64,000 nt of DNA from Prevotella melaninogenica (GTDB lineage Bacteria; Bacteroidota; Bacteroidia; Bacteroidales; Bacteroidaceae): contig NZ_CP072349.1 in assembly GCF_018127965.1 (NCBI RefSeq), positions 624,001-688,000 of the forward strand, in the 5' to 3' direction. The notes below the pieces were generated by a model. The model had not been told where the DNA came from, made no database searches, and was given only the letters and a program-made list of their open reading frames with translations. Each line of letters starts with the position of its first letter. Position 1 is the stretch's first letter. The translations under genes and the position numbers were made by a program. Positions 41,526 to 48,961 of the stretch are shown one piece after another.

Positions 41526-42730
41526 ATGAAAAGACTTACATTTACTTTTTTGTTATTAGTAATTACTATTGCTTCTTATTCACAAATATCTACGGACCAG
41601 AAGTATGACGAAATTGTGAAAGCACCTGAGATGTTCTGGCATTGTCCTGAAGTGGACAAGAATATGAGTTTGTTGTACTCTTTGAGCAATGAAGATTACA
41701 AGATATATGCAGAAAATGTAAAGAAACGATTTCCTTTGAAAATAGATGAATCAAATACTTCTGAAAAATTTATTGCGACTACAGCAATATTCACTATTGA
41801 ATCTCCTTTATATAAACCAGAAAATCTTTTAAATTATGTTGCATCTTGGTTGAAAGATCAGAATGGTTGGAAAATAAAGAGAATAAATCCAGCTGAACAC
41901 TTGATAGATGTGGAAGGAACTATAAATGTTGCTACACATCCAGCTTTCTTTTCTGTTTATAAGATTTCAATATCTCCCTTAATGAGCCTCCAGCTTATTG
42001 ATGAAAATAAAATGTTAGTTTCTTTTTGGGTAGATAGATATATAAATGAAGAGTATTCTGATGGTAGATGTATAAGAAGTTTCAATCCTAAAATTTCAGA
42101 TGTTTTTCCTTTTGTGCCAAAATCCGCTTATAAAACTTCTTATGCTAAAGGCTATGTAGGAACTTATCTTTATTTTTGGGACTTAATGAAAAACTTTCAG
42201 AGAATCTTAATACAAATTTTAGGAGGGATAATAAACTTTTGAGTCAACTACACTATGAATATTCAAAAGATTCTCTGTATGCCAAATATGGAGAACCTAC
42301 TAACATAATTAGAGGTAATAATCTTACTCCTGATGTCAATAATGAGTTACGCTTCTATGCGAATATGCAAAAGGTTGTATTCATGGGAAAAACAATAAAC
42401 TTTAAGGATGTTATTAGTTGCGAAATTAAGGATGACCCACAACTAATCCCAGGTCATACATCGTCTTATATTGGTGGTATTTCGTTTTGGGGGTTTGAGC
42501 TTGGTGGTGCAGAAACGTCAAGAACGCCTGATAAAACGATTCATAATTATGTTGTTAATGTAAAGATTGATGATTTGAGTGCCCCTTCATTGCATATTGT
42601 AACAGGACATGACGCACATAAAGCCGAGGAGATTGCCTCAGCTTTTGAATATATTATAAGACATAAACAAAGTAAAGAAAAAAACTCGGATAATCGAAAT
42701 ATAACTACACGGAAACGCAATAAAAAATAA
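41526..42730 (+). pseudogene. Exported protein of unknown function, interrupted by a frameshift
   Basis: The first frame (41526-42242, 238 codons) has a signal peptide (MKRLTFTFLLLVITIASYSQ) and a domain with FTIESPLYKPENLLNYVASW and GWKIKRINPAEHLIDVEGTI, which recalls DUF4468-like secreted proteins of Bacteroidota. It stops soon after YLYFWDLMKNF. The natural continuation, GLNEKLSENLNTNF and SLYAKYGEPTNIIRG, lies in the -1 frame and runs to 42730. The break is at the T-run 42173-42177 (TTTTTGGG). One lost T explains it. It could be a mutation, a phase-variable tract or an error in the sequence. A TATCTTTG box at 41456-41463 gives a 60-nt leader. Confidence 0.7.
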
Positions 42731-42781
42731 GAGCAATATCAACTATTACCTTAATTCCGCAGGATAAATTTTTGTAAGAAC

Positions 42782-42820
42782 TCCAAGTGTCTGAGAAACA
42801 AAGTTCTCAAAACACTTGGA
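42782..42820 (+). terminator. Hairpin after the frameshifted gene
   Basis: CCAAGTGT and ACACTTGG pair, with TGAGAA/TTCTCA nested inside, in the stretch from 42783 to about 42820. No T-run follows. The rest of the 42731-43106 gap holds two TTTTCATGAA palindromes and the alaS terminator. Confidence 0.5.
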
Positions 42821-42978
42821 TATGTCAGAAATTTCACCTATCTTGGTGCTGTTAAACTAACAAGCAAGCAAAACATCTGACATGACAAAGGTAGCAATAA
42901 AAAACGAGAAAGTTGTACATTTGTTTTAGTCAAATAAGTCTATTTGTTTCGATTTTTTTTCACGAACAAAAAGATTTC

Positions 42979-43034
42979 TTTTCATGAAGAAAAATATTTA
43001 TTATCGTGTAAATAATTATTTCTTTTCATGAAAA
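42979..43034. repeat. TTCATGAA palindromes, group 1
   Basis: TTTTCATGAA at 42979-42988 and TTTTCATGAAAA at 43023-43034, each preceded by TTTC and followed by A/T-rich spacers with ATAATT. The same motif appears at 2933-2940 and three times at 51829-51885. Confidence 0.55.
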
Positions 43035-43057
43035 TAATTTGTGATGAATAGATAAAT

Positions 43058-43092
43058 AAAAAGAAGGAGAGTCAAAAACTCTCCTTCTTTTT
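43058..43092 (-). terminator. Terminator of alaS
   Basis: AAAAAGAAGGAGAGT (43058-43072) pairs with ACTCTCCTTCTTTTT (43078-43092), a 15-bp stem with a 5-nt loop. On the minus strand the stem is followed by TTTTTATTTATC. It lies 14 bp beyond the alaS stop. Confidence 0.85.
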
Positions 43093-43106
43093 TGTATTTA
43101 ATAGCT

Positions 43107-45773
43107 TTATAAGCTAATTAATTCAATCACTTTATCCACAGCTGATCTGATGCTATCTGCATTCTTACCACCAGCCTGAGCGTAGTGTGGCTGACCACCA
43201 CCGCCACCCTGGATGAGTTTAGCAGCCTCGCGAATAATCTTACCAGCGTTCAGGTCATAATCTTTCACCATGTCGTCACTGAGCATGATTGATAAGAGAG
43301 GACGATTCTCGTATACAGAACCGAGTACGCAAACAAGTTTCTCTGGCAATGCTTCACGTACCTTGAAGACGATGTCCTTGGCAGAAGCTGGGTCGATTGG
43401 CAACACAGCCTTTACGACATGTACGCCATTTACAGTCTCTGCATGCTCAACCATATTCTTTGCAGCACGGCTAACAGCTTGGGCACGGAAACTCTCAAGC
43501 TCCTTTTTAATACTGTCGTTCTCTTCAACAAACTTTGTAAGAACTGCTTTGAGGTCCTTCGCATTGTTGAACATTGATCTCAAATCACGCAAAGTATCCT
43601 CAAGAGCGTAGATGGCGTTCTCACAAGTTTCACCTGTCATAGCCTCAATACGACGTACACCAGCTGCTACACTGCTCTCGCCAACAATCTTAAAGAAACC
43701 AATACGGCCTGTTGATGTGGCATGAATACCACCACAGAACTCACAGCTTGGACCGAAGCGAACAACACGAACCTTGTCGCCATACTTCTCACCGAAGAGG
43801 GCTACTGCACCCATCTTCTTTGCTTCCTTCATTGGCGTATCACGATGCTCGTCCATTGGATAATCCTTACGAATCATCTCATTTACAAGCTTCTCTACCT
43901 GACGAAGTTCTTCATCAGTAATCTTCTGGAAGTGAGAAACGTCAAAGCGGAGGGTGTCAGGACTTACGTATGAACCCTTCTGCTCAGCATGCTCACCGAG
44001 AACCTGCTTCAAAGCATAGTCGAGAAGGTGGGTTGCGGTGTGGTTGGCAGCTGAAGCGTCACGCTTCTCAGTGTCAATACAAGCCATGAAGTCTGCCTCA
44101 AGGTTCTTTGGCAATTCCTTAACAATGTGTACGCTCTGGTTGTTCTCACGCTTGGTATCGATGACATTAATAGTCTCGTCCTCGCTAACAAGTACACCTT
44201 GGTCACCTATCTGACCACCCATCTCTCCATAGAAAGGAGTATAGTCGAGAACAAGCTCATAGAAACTGTTCTTCTTCTGAGTCACCTTGCGGTAACGGAG
44301 GATGTGGCACTCATATTCTGTGTAGTCGTAACCAACAAACTCCTGTTCGCCTTCACGCAGTATTTCCCAGTCACCATTCTCTACAGCGGCTGCATTGCGA
44401 GCACGTGCCTTCTGCTGTTCCATCTCCTCATTGAACTGCTTCTCATCAACGGTATATCCGTTTTCTGCGCAGATAAGTTCGGTGAGGTCGAGTGGGAAAC
44501 CGTAGGTATCGAAGAGGCGGAAAGCCTCCTTACCATCGAGTTGAGTCTGACCATGTGCCTTCAGCTCGTCCATTGCACCGTTAAGGAGCATGATACCCTT
44601 TTCCAATGTTCGAAGGAATGAGTCTTCCTCTTCCTTCATTACGCGACCAATCAGTTCACGCTGTGCGGTGAGTTCTGGATATGCAGTACCCATCTCACGT
44701 ACCAACACGTTGAGCAACTTATACATGAAAGCTTCCTTCTGACCAAGGAAAGTATAAGCGTAACGAACGGCACGGCGAAGGATTCGACGAATAACGTAAC
44801 CTGCTTTAGCATTGCTTGGCAACTGACCGTCAGCAATAGAGAAAGCAACAGCACGAAGGTGATCGGCTACAACACGCATAGCGATGTCTACCTTCTGCTC
44901 TTCATTGGTGCCTTCACCATTATCACCCTCAGGGAAGGTGTGGTTATACTTCTTGCCTGAAATCTTCTCAATCTCTGCAATAACTGGTGCAAAGATATCT
45001 GTATCGTAGTTAGAGTTCTTGCCCTGCATGAGACGAACGAGACGTTCAAAGCCCATGCCAGTATCGATAACATGCATCTTCAATGGGTCAAGACTGCCGT
45101 CAGCCTTACGATTGAACTGCATGAACACGATGTTCCAAATCTCAATAACCTGTGGGTGATCCTTGTTTACAAGTTCCTCACCAGGCACCTTAGCCTTCTC
45201 TTCCTCTGAACGAAAGTCAATATGAATCTCTGAACAAGGACCACAAGGACCTGTGTCACCCATCTCCCAGAAGTTGTCGTGCTTGTTTCCGTTGACGATA
45301 TGATTCTTTGGGAAATGCTTCTCCCAGTAGCTTGCTGCCTCATCATCACGTGATATTCCCTCTGCCTTATCACCCTCAAAGACGGTTACATAGAGGTCTT
45401 TTGGGTCAAGGTGGAGTACGTCTACAAGGTATTCGTAGGCGTAATCAATTGCTCCTTCTTTAAAATAGTCACCGAAACTCCAGTTACCTAACATCTCAAA
45501 CATCGTGTGGTGGCTGAGAGCTGCATCACGACCGACTTCTTCCAAGTCATTGTGTTTACCACTAACACGCAGACATTTCTGTGAGTCAGTGCGGCGACGA
45601 GGCTCTGGATCCTTTGTTCCGAGGATAATATCTTTCCACTGGTTCATACCAGCATTAGTGAACATCAGCGTAGGGTCGTCCTTAATAACCATAGGGGCAG
45701 ACGGTACGATAACGTGTCCCTTCGACTCAAAGAATTTCAAGTAAGAGTCGCGGATTTCGTTTGCTGTCATCAT
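43107..45773 (-). CDS. alaS: Alanine--tRNA ligase
   Basis: AlaS charges tRNA-Ala and edits mischarged Ser and Gly. The 888-residue protein opens [20 protein letters not shown] and has the class II core with [16 protein letters not shown], then the editing domain zinc/tRNA residues [11 protein letters not shown] and [13 protein letters not shown], and a C-terminal oligomerisation part ending with the glycine-rich [14 protein letters not shown] motif of the DHHA1 domain. Length is normal. It has a good promoter upstream and a terminator downstream, so it is a single-gene unit, divergent from the MerR gene. Confidence 0.97.
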   Translation of the reverse strand: MMTANEIRDSYLKFFESKGHVIVPSAPMVIKDDPTLMFTNAGMNQWKDIILGTKDPEPRRRTDSQKCLRVSGKHNDLEEVGRDAALSHHTMFEMLGNWSFGDYFKEGAIDYAYEYLVDVLHLDPKDLYVTVFEGDKAEGISRDDEAASYWEKHFPKNHIVNGNKHDNFWEMGDTGPCGPCSEIHIDFRSEEEKAKVPGEELVNKDHPQVIEIWNIVFMQFNRKADGSLDPLKMHVIDTGMGFERLVRLMQGKNSNYDTDIFAPVIAEIEKISGKKYNHTFPEGDNGEGTNEEQKVDIAMRVVADHLRAVAFSIADGQLPSNAKAGYVIRRILRRAVRYAYTFLGQKEAFMYKLLNVLVREMGTAYPELTAQRELIGRVMKEEEDSFLRTLEKGIMLLNGAMDELKAHGQTQLDGKEAFRLFDTYGFPLDLTELICAENGYTVDEKQFNEEMEQQKARARNAAAVENGDWEILREGEQEFVGYDYTEYECHILRYRKVTQKKNSFYELVLDYTPFYGEMGGQIGDQGVLVSEDETINVIDTKRENNQSVHIVKELPKNLEADFMACIDTEKRDASAANHTATHLLDYALKQVLGEHAEQKGSYVSPDTLRFDVSHFQKITDEELRQVEKLVNEMIRKDYPMDEHRDTPMKEAKKMGAVALFGEKYGDKVRVVRFGPSCEFCGGIHATSTGRIGFFKIVGESSVAAGVRRIEAMTGETCENAIYALEDTLRDLRSMFNNAKDLKAVLTKFVEENDSIKKELESFRAQAVSRAAKNMVEHAETVNGVHVVKAVLPIDPASAKDIVFKVREALPEKLVCVLGSVYENRPLLSIMLSDDMVKDYDLNAGKIIREAAKLIQGGGGGQPHYAQAGGKNADSIRSAVDKVIELISL

Positions 45774-45816
45774 CTTTATTTTATTTTTAATTCAATTTTT
45801 CTACCTAAAAGTGTTG

Positions 45817-45848
45817 CAAAGATACTGACTTTTGAGTATTTTTGCAAA
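45817..45848 (-). promoter_or_regulatory. Promoter of alaS
   Basis: Minus strand: -33 TTTG at 45845-45848, 20 bp, then -7 TATCTTTG at 45817-45824, an ideal Bacteroidota promoter. The leader is about 40 nt. Confidence 0.75.
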
Positions 45849-45951
45849 CAATTAGGCTGCTGAATACGTAAAAACTTCTTTTAGAGGTAGGCATAGTCTT
45901 CCTATTCAGACCTAAGATTGTGTAAATAATTGATATAAAAGTTACTAAGAC

Positions 45952-46290
45952 ATGGCAGAGAATCCGCGCAAACTGTATTATTCTATCAAGGAAGTGGCAC
46001 AGCAGATTAACGTTACGGAGAGTCTGTTGCGATATTGGGAAACCGAGTTCCCACACCTTCGTCCTAAGACGACGGGCAATCGTGTGCGCCAATATACGGA
46101 GAAGGACATTGAACAGATAAAGGTTATTTACAACCTTGTCAAGGTGCGTGGCTTTAAGATTGCTGCAGCTCGCAAGATGTTGCAGGAGAACAGAAGTGGT
46201 GCTGACAAGAGTCAGAAGGTAATGGAAACCCTCTTCTCTGTGCGCGACCAGCTGAAAGAACTTAAGAAACAGTTAGACGGATTGGTATAG
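45952..46290 (+). CDS. MerR family transcriptional regulator
   Basis: The 112-residue protein has the MerR winged helix with YYSIKEVAQQINVTESLLRYW (9-29) and ETEFPHLRPK, then RQYTEKDIEQIKVIYNLVKV and a coiled-coil tail RDQLKELKKQLDGLV that would make the dimer. There are no cysteines or effector domain at the C-terminus, so it is a bare MerR-type DNA binder without an obvious ligand site. It is divergent from alaS by 178 bp. Targets unknown. A weak hairpin follows (CCCTTTTAT/ATAAAAGGG, 46307-46341). Confidence 0.88.
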   Translation: MAENPRKLYYSIKEVAQQINVTESLLRYWETEFPHLRPKTTGNRVRQYTEKDIEQIKVIYNLVKVRGFKIAAARKMLQENRSGADKSQKVMETLFSVRDQLKELKKQLDGLV

Positions 46291-46306
46291 AATATCATTA
46301 TATATT

Positions 46307-46341
46307 CCCTTTTATTTTTATACAAAAGAAGCATAAAAGGG
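46307..46341 (+). terminator. Possible terminator between the merR and Abi genes
   Basis: CCCTTTTAT (46307-46315) pairs with ATAAAAGGG (46333-46341). It lies between convergent genes and can serve either. The stem is short and A/T-rich. Confidence 0.45.
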
Positions 46342-46373
46342 CTATCTTATCTTTCCACGTAAATACAGAATCT

Positions 46374-47294
46374 TCACTTCCATATGGGATTCTCTCTCCA
46401 GCCATCAGCAAAGCCAAGCATGTATATGGGAACTTTGGGATGAAGAGAGAAAATTTTTATGATTTGTTCTTTTATAGTATTCTTAGGATTTAAGTTGTTA
46501 ATGAGATAAAGCACGCATGAAACAACTCCAAAAGCGCGTTTTCTTTGATTATCTGTCATATCTTGATTAAGCCACTTTTCATGATAGCCTTTGATGTTAA
46601 CAGGTTTCTTTGCAAACACTTTATACCACAATCTTGAGTGGTGGGCTATCATATTTCTTAATAGAGATATTGATTCCAGCCAACTTGAAAGTTCTTTTGA
46701 TGAATTCAGTCCAAATTCCTTAGCGATTGCCGATTGCAAAGGAGATTGAGCCTTAAGGTTCTTATACATCTTTGAGAGCGTGCCAAATGAAGCTGTCTCT
46801 ATAATCATCCATGCATCAGGATTATCTCCTTCAAACGATAATTCATCCCAGTGCTTACTCTCACGGATAAAATCACGTGCAAAAGGGTCTGTACTTCTTC
46901 CAAATTCATATTTTAATTTTAGAACAAATTCCTTATGATAATACTTATTTTCAAACAGGCTATTATCAAGGTACCATAATCCTGTGCCAGTCGATAATGA
47001 AAGGGTAGATATAATTCTGGTACGTAGCCCTATTTCCAAGGTCTCTATCGCATCAAATATTATTTGACGAAAAGATTTCTCTAATTCATATCTATCAATA
47101 ACATCTTCGAAATATGTGTCCTTCTTGAAATCTCCAGATTCCATATCTAACATGCCTATCCAAAAGTACTTCAAACGGAAATAATTTATACGATTAAGAA
47201 ACTCCTTAGCTAATTGTTCATTAAGGAAATGCATTCCACGATTTTTTAAAGTGGAAAGTTGTTCATCTAACGTTCGTGGTTTCTGGTTCTTCAT
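46374..47294 (-). CDS. Abi_2 family protein (HEPN-type, AbiD/AbiF-like)
   Basis: Proteins of this family were found as abortive-infection phage resistance factors, and the fold is HEPN, often an RNase. I start at ATG 47294 (MKNQKPRTLDEQLSTLKNRG, 306 residues). Family marks are INYFRLKYFW near 36-45, FDAIETLEIGLRTRI near 80-94 and the catalytic-type motif R213-NMIAHHSRLW with H218-H219. The motif is intact. There is no partner gene, so it is either a lone defence protein or uses an RNA partner that I do not see. Low GC and a repeat-rich flank suggest acquisition. Confidence 0.88.
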   Translation of the reverse strand: MKNQKPRTLDEQLSTLKNRGMHFLNEQLAKEFLNRINYFRLKYFWIGMLDMESGDFKKDTYFEDVIDRYELEKSFRQIIFDAIETLEIGLRTRIISTLSLSTGTGLWYLDNSLFENKYYHKEFVLKLKYEFGRSTDPFARDFIRESKHWDELSFEGDNPDAWMIIETASFGTLSKMYKNLKAQSPLQSAIAKEFGLNSSKELSSWLESISLLRNMIAHHSRLWYKVFAKKPVNIKGYHEKWLNQDMTDNQRKRAFGVVSCVLYLINNLNPKNTIKEQIIKIFSLHPKVPIYMLGFADGWRENPIWK

Positions 47295-47543
47295 AATATA
47301 AAAAAATGACCCACCTGCAGTTCTAATGGGATGCAAGTGAGTTCTGTTATCTTTCTCACGAGCTTAGTCGTGATATTTTAATGAGTTCACACTATTTCAA
47401 GGTTTATTTATAGATTCAGTTACATCTTACTTTGCAAAGATAAATAAATTATCTCAATATCGCAAATTCTTAATTAAGAAAATTATAATAATTCTTTTTT
47501 ACTTTTAGTTGTTGTAAGGCTTACATTGTTTCGTGTTACATAC

Positions 47544-47582
47544 CAACACATAGCGTGTGTGTCCTCAGCACGATATGTGTTG
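47544..47582. other. Inverted repeat upstream of the Abi gene
   Basis: CAACACATAGCGTG (47544-47557) and CACGATATGTGTTG (47569-47582) pair with one mismatch around an 11-nt loop. It has no T-run. It is about 250 bp upstream of the Abi start. The rest of the 47295-47842 gap contains one 84-bp repeat and no gene. Confidence 0.5.
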
Positions 47583-47721
47583 AGTATATAATGGGATAAA
47601 ACCAAGATGTTTTATAATGGATGCTATAGTGATATACGTGTAATGCTACATTATAAACGCTCTTTAACAGAGTGTTTAAATAAAATACATTGTGGTATTG
47701 TTGTTAATTGAGGATTTAAAT

Positions 47722-47804
47722 TTGCTGTCATTTCTATCACTTACATTTCTTTTCTAATATGTTATGATCCAACTAATTATGCGAAGTGTTAAAAATGACA
47801 GCAA
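47722..47804 (+). repeat. 83-bp TTGCTGTCA/TGACAGCAA repeat, copy 5
   Basis: Perfect ends TTGCTGTCA and TGACAGCAA, 83 bp, in the orientation of copies 1 and 4, with a more diverged interior (GCGAAGTGTTAAAAATGACA). Confidence 0.78.
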
Positions 47805-47842
47805 CTGTTTTCAAACTTAATTCTGGTATATGAGTATTGCTT

Positions 47843-48604
47843 TTACGCCATCTTTCCCATCAAAGCATCAATTGTATTCCTCACTCTACGCTCTGTTGTC
47901 AACATGATAGTGTCTTCATCGGCACCCTCAGCACCCATATAAACGGAAGGGTTGGAGTAGGTCATGCGGCTTGTTTGTGGTTCACGAGCAGAGAAGTGGA
48001 AGGCTGGTACGCTTGTTTTTTGGCGTATGCGAGCGATGTTCTTTTCGTTCACACCACAACCCGCCATGATTTTTATACGACCATTTGCTAACTGGTTTAA
48101 TCGCTGGAGTAGGGGGATACCCCCCTCGGCTGTAGGTTGCTGTCCCGAAGTAAGTACTCTTTCAAAGCCAAGCGCAATAAGCTGTTCCAAGGCTTTCTCT
48201 GGTTCTCGGCATCGGTCGAAGGCACGATGGAAGGTCACACTCATCCCTTTCGCATGTGACATTAGATATTCGTTGGCAGTCAAGTCAATATCTCCTTCAG
48301 CTGTCAGACAGCCAAAAACAACACCATCCACACCCAACTCACGGCAGAGATCAATGTCCATAGCCATACGCTGAAGTTCCTGTTTGGTATAAAAGAAGTC
48401 GCCACCACGGTTACGGATAATGACATGTAGGCGAGTATCAGTCAATACTTCTCTCGCCATCTTTATCTCACCATAGGAAGGAGTGGTACCACCTTCAGGA
48501 ATACCCATACAGAGTTCTACACGATTAGCTCCACCTTTCTGTGCTTCTATACAGCTTTCAACGCTATTAGCACATATCTCTATCTCAAAATCAGTTCGGT
48601 TCAT
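47843..48604 (-). CDS. cutC: CutC family protein
   Basis: CutC is a TIM-barrel protein first linked to copper tolerance; its exact activity is unsettled. The 253-residue protein has the family marks FEIEICANSVESCIEAQ, GGANRVELC, EGGTTPS, VIIRNRGGDFFYT and the barrel strands GVVFGCL and VTFHRAFD. Length and order are normal. It is cytoplasmic and stands alone, with a 197-bp palindromic element 21 bp beyond its start. Confidence 0.92.
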   Translation of the reverse strand: MNRTDFEIEICANSVESCIEAQKGGANRVELCMGIPEGGTTPSYGEIKMAREVLTDTRLHVIIRNRGGDFFYTKQELQRMAMDIDLCRELGVDGVVFGCLTAEGDIDLTANEYLMSHAKGMSVTFHRAFDRCREPEKALEQLIALGFERVLTSGQQPTAEGGIPLLQRLNQLANGRIKIMAGCGVNEKNIARIRQKTSVPAFHFSAREPQTSRMTYSNPSVYMGAEGADEDTIMLTTERRVRNTIDALMGKMA

Positions 48605-48625
48605 GTTGGATTATTTGAGGAGTTT

Positions 48626-48822
48626 AACCCAAATCGGTCATTAGACCACAATGTTTCAGGAATTCTTGTTTTTGTGTTGTTTCCTAACATCTTTTATTTT
48701 CTTGTCGTCATCTTGTCTGTCTTTGCAACTTGACGTAGCCTACTACGCCTGCGTTACAAAGACAGGCAATCTGCTCGACAATAAAACAAAATATGTTTAG
48801 GCTCTAATGACCGATTTGGGTT
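48626..48822. repeat. 197-bp nested palindromic element
   Basis: The outer arms are a perfect 20-bp inverted pair (AACCCAAATCGGTCATTAGA at 48626-48645 and its complement at 48803-48822). Inside, TTTTATTTTCTTGTCG pairs with CGACAATAAAA, CTGTCTTTG pairs with CAAAGACAG, and the centre is CGTAGCCTACTACG. The whole can fold into one long arm with bulges, as in MITEs or a structured RNA. No reading frame crosses it. Confidence 0.75.
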
Positions 48823-48828
48823 TAAGGA

Positions 48829-48945
48829 GTTAAGGAGTGAAAGGGAGTTAAGACAATACTTTTATAGATGTAGTTTATTAGACGATTAACAGTCATACAT
48901 CACAATAACAAATAGTGTTGTCTTAACTCCCTTTCACTCCTTAAC
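48829..48945. repeat. Perfect 28-bp inverted pair of GGAGTTAAGG repeats
   Basis: The 28 bp at 48829-48856 (GTTAAGGAGTGAAAGGGAGT and TAAGACAA) are exactly complementary to 48918-48945. The same purine-rich string occurs at 8693-8740 and 38067-38101. The pair lies just downstream of the transglutaminase gene and may help stop its transcript. Confidence 0.75.
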
Positions 48946-48961
48946 ACCTCTCCCTCCTTAT

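Noticed and set aside
42170..42180. Programmed -1 frameshift in the exported-protein gene
   Set aside because: TTTTTGG does not fit the X XXY YYZ slippery pattern in the zero frame, and no downstream stimulator is evident.
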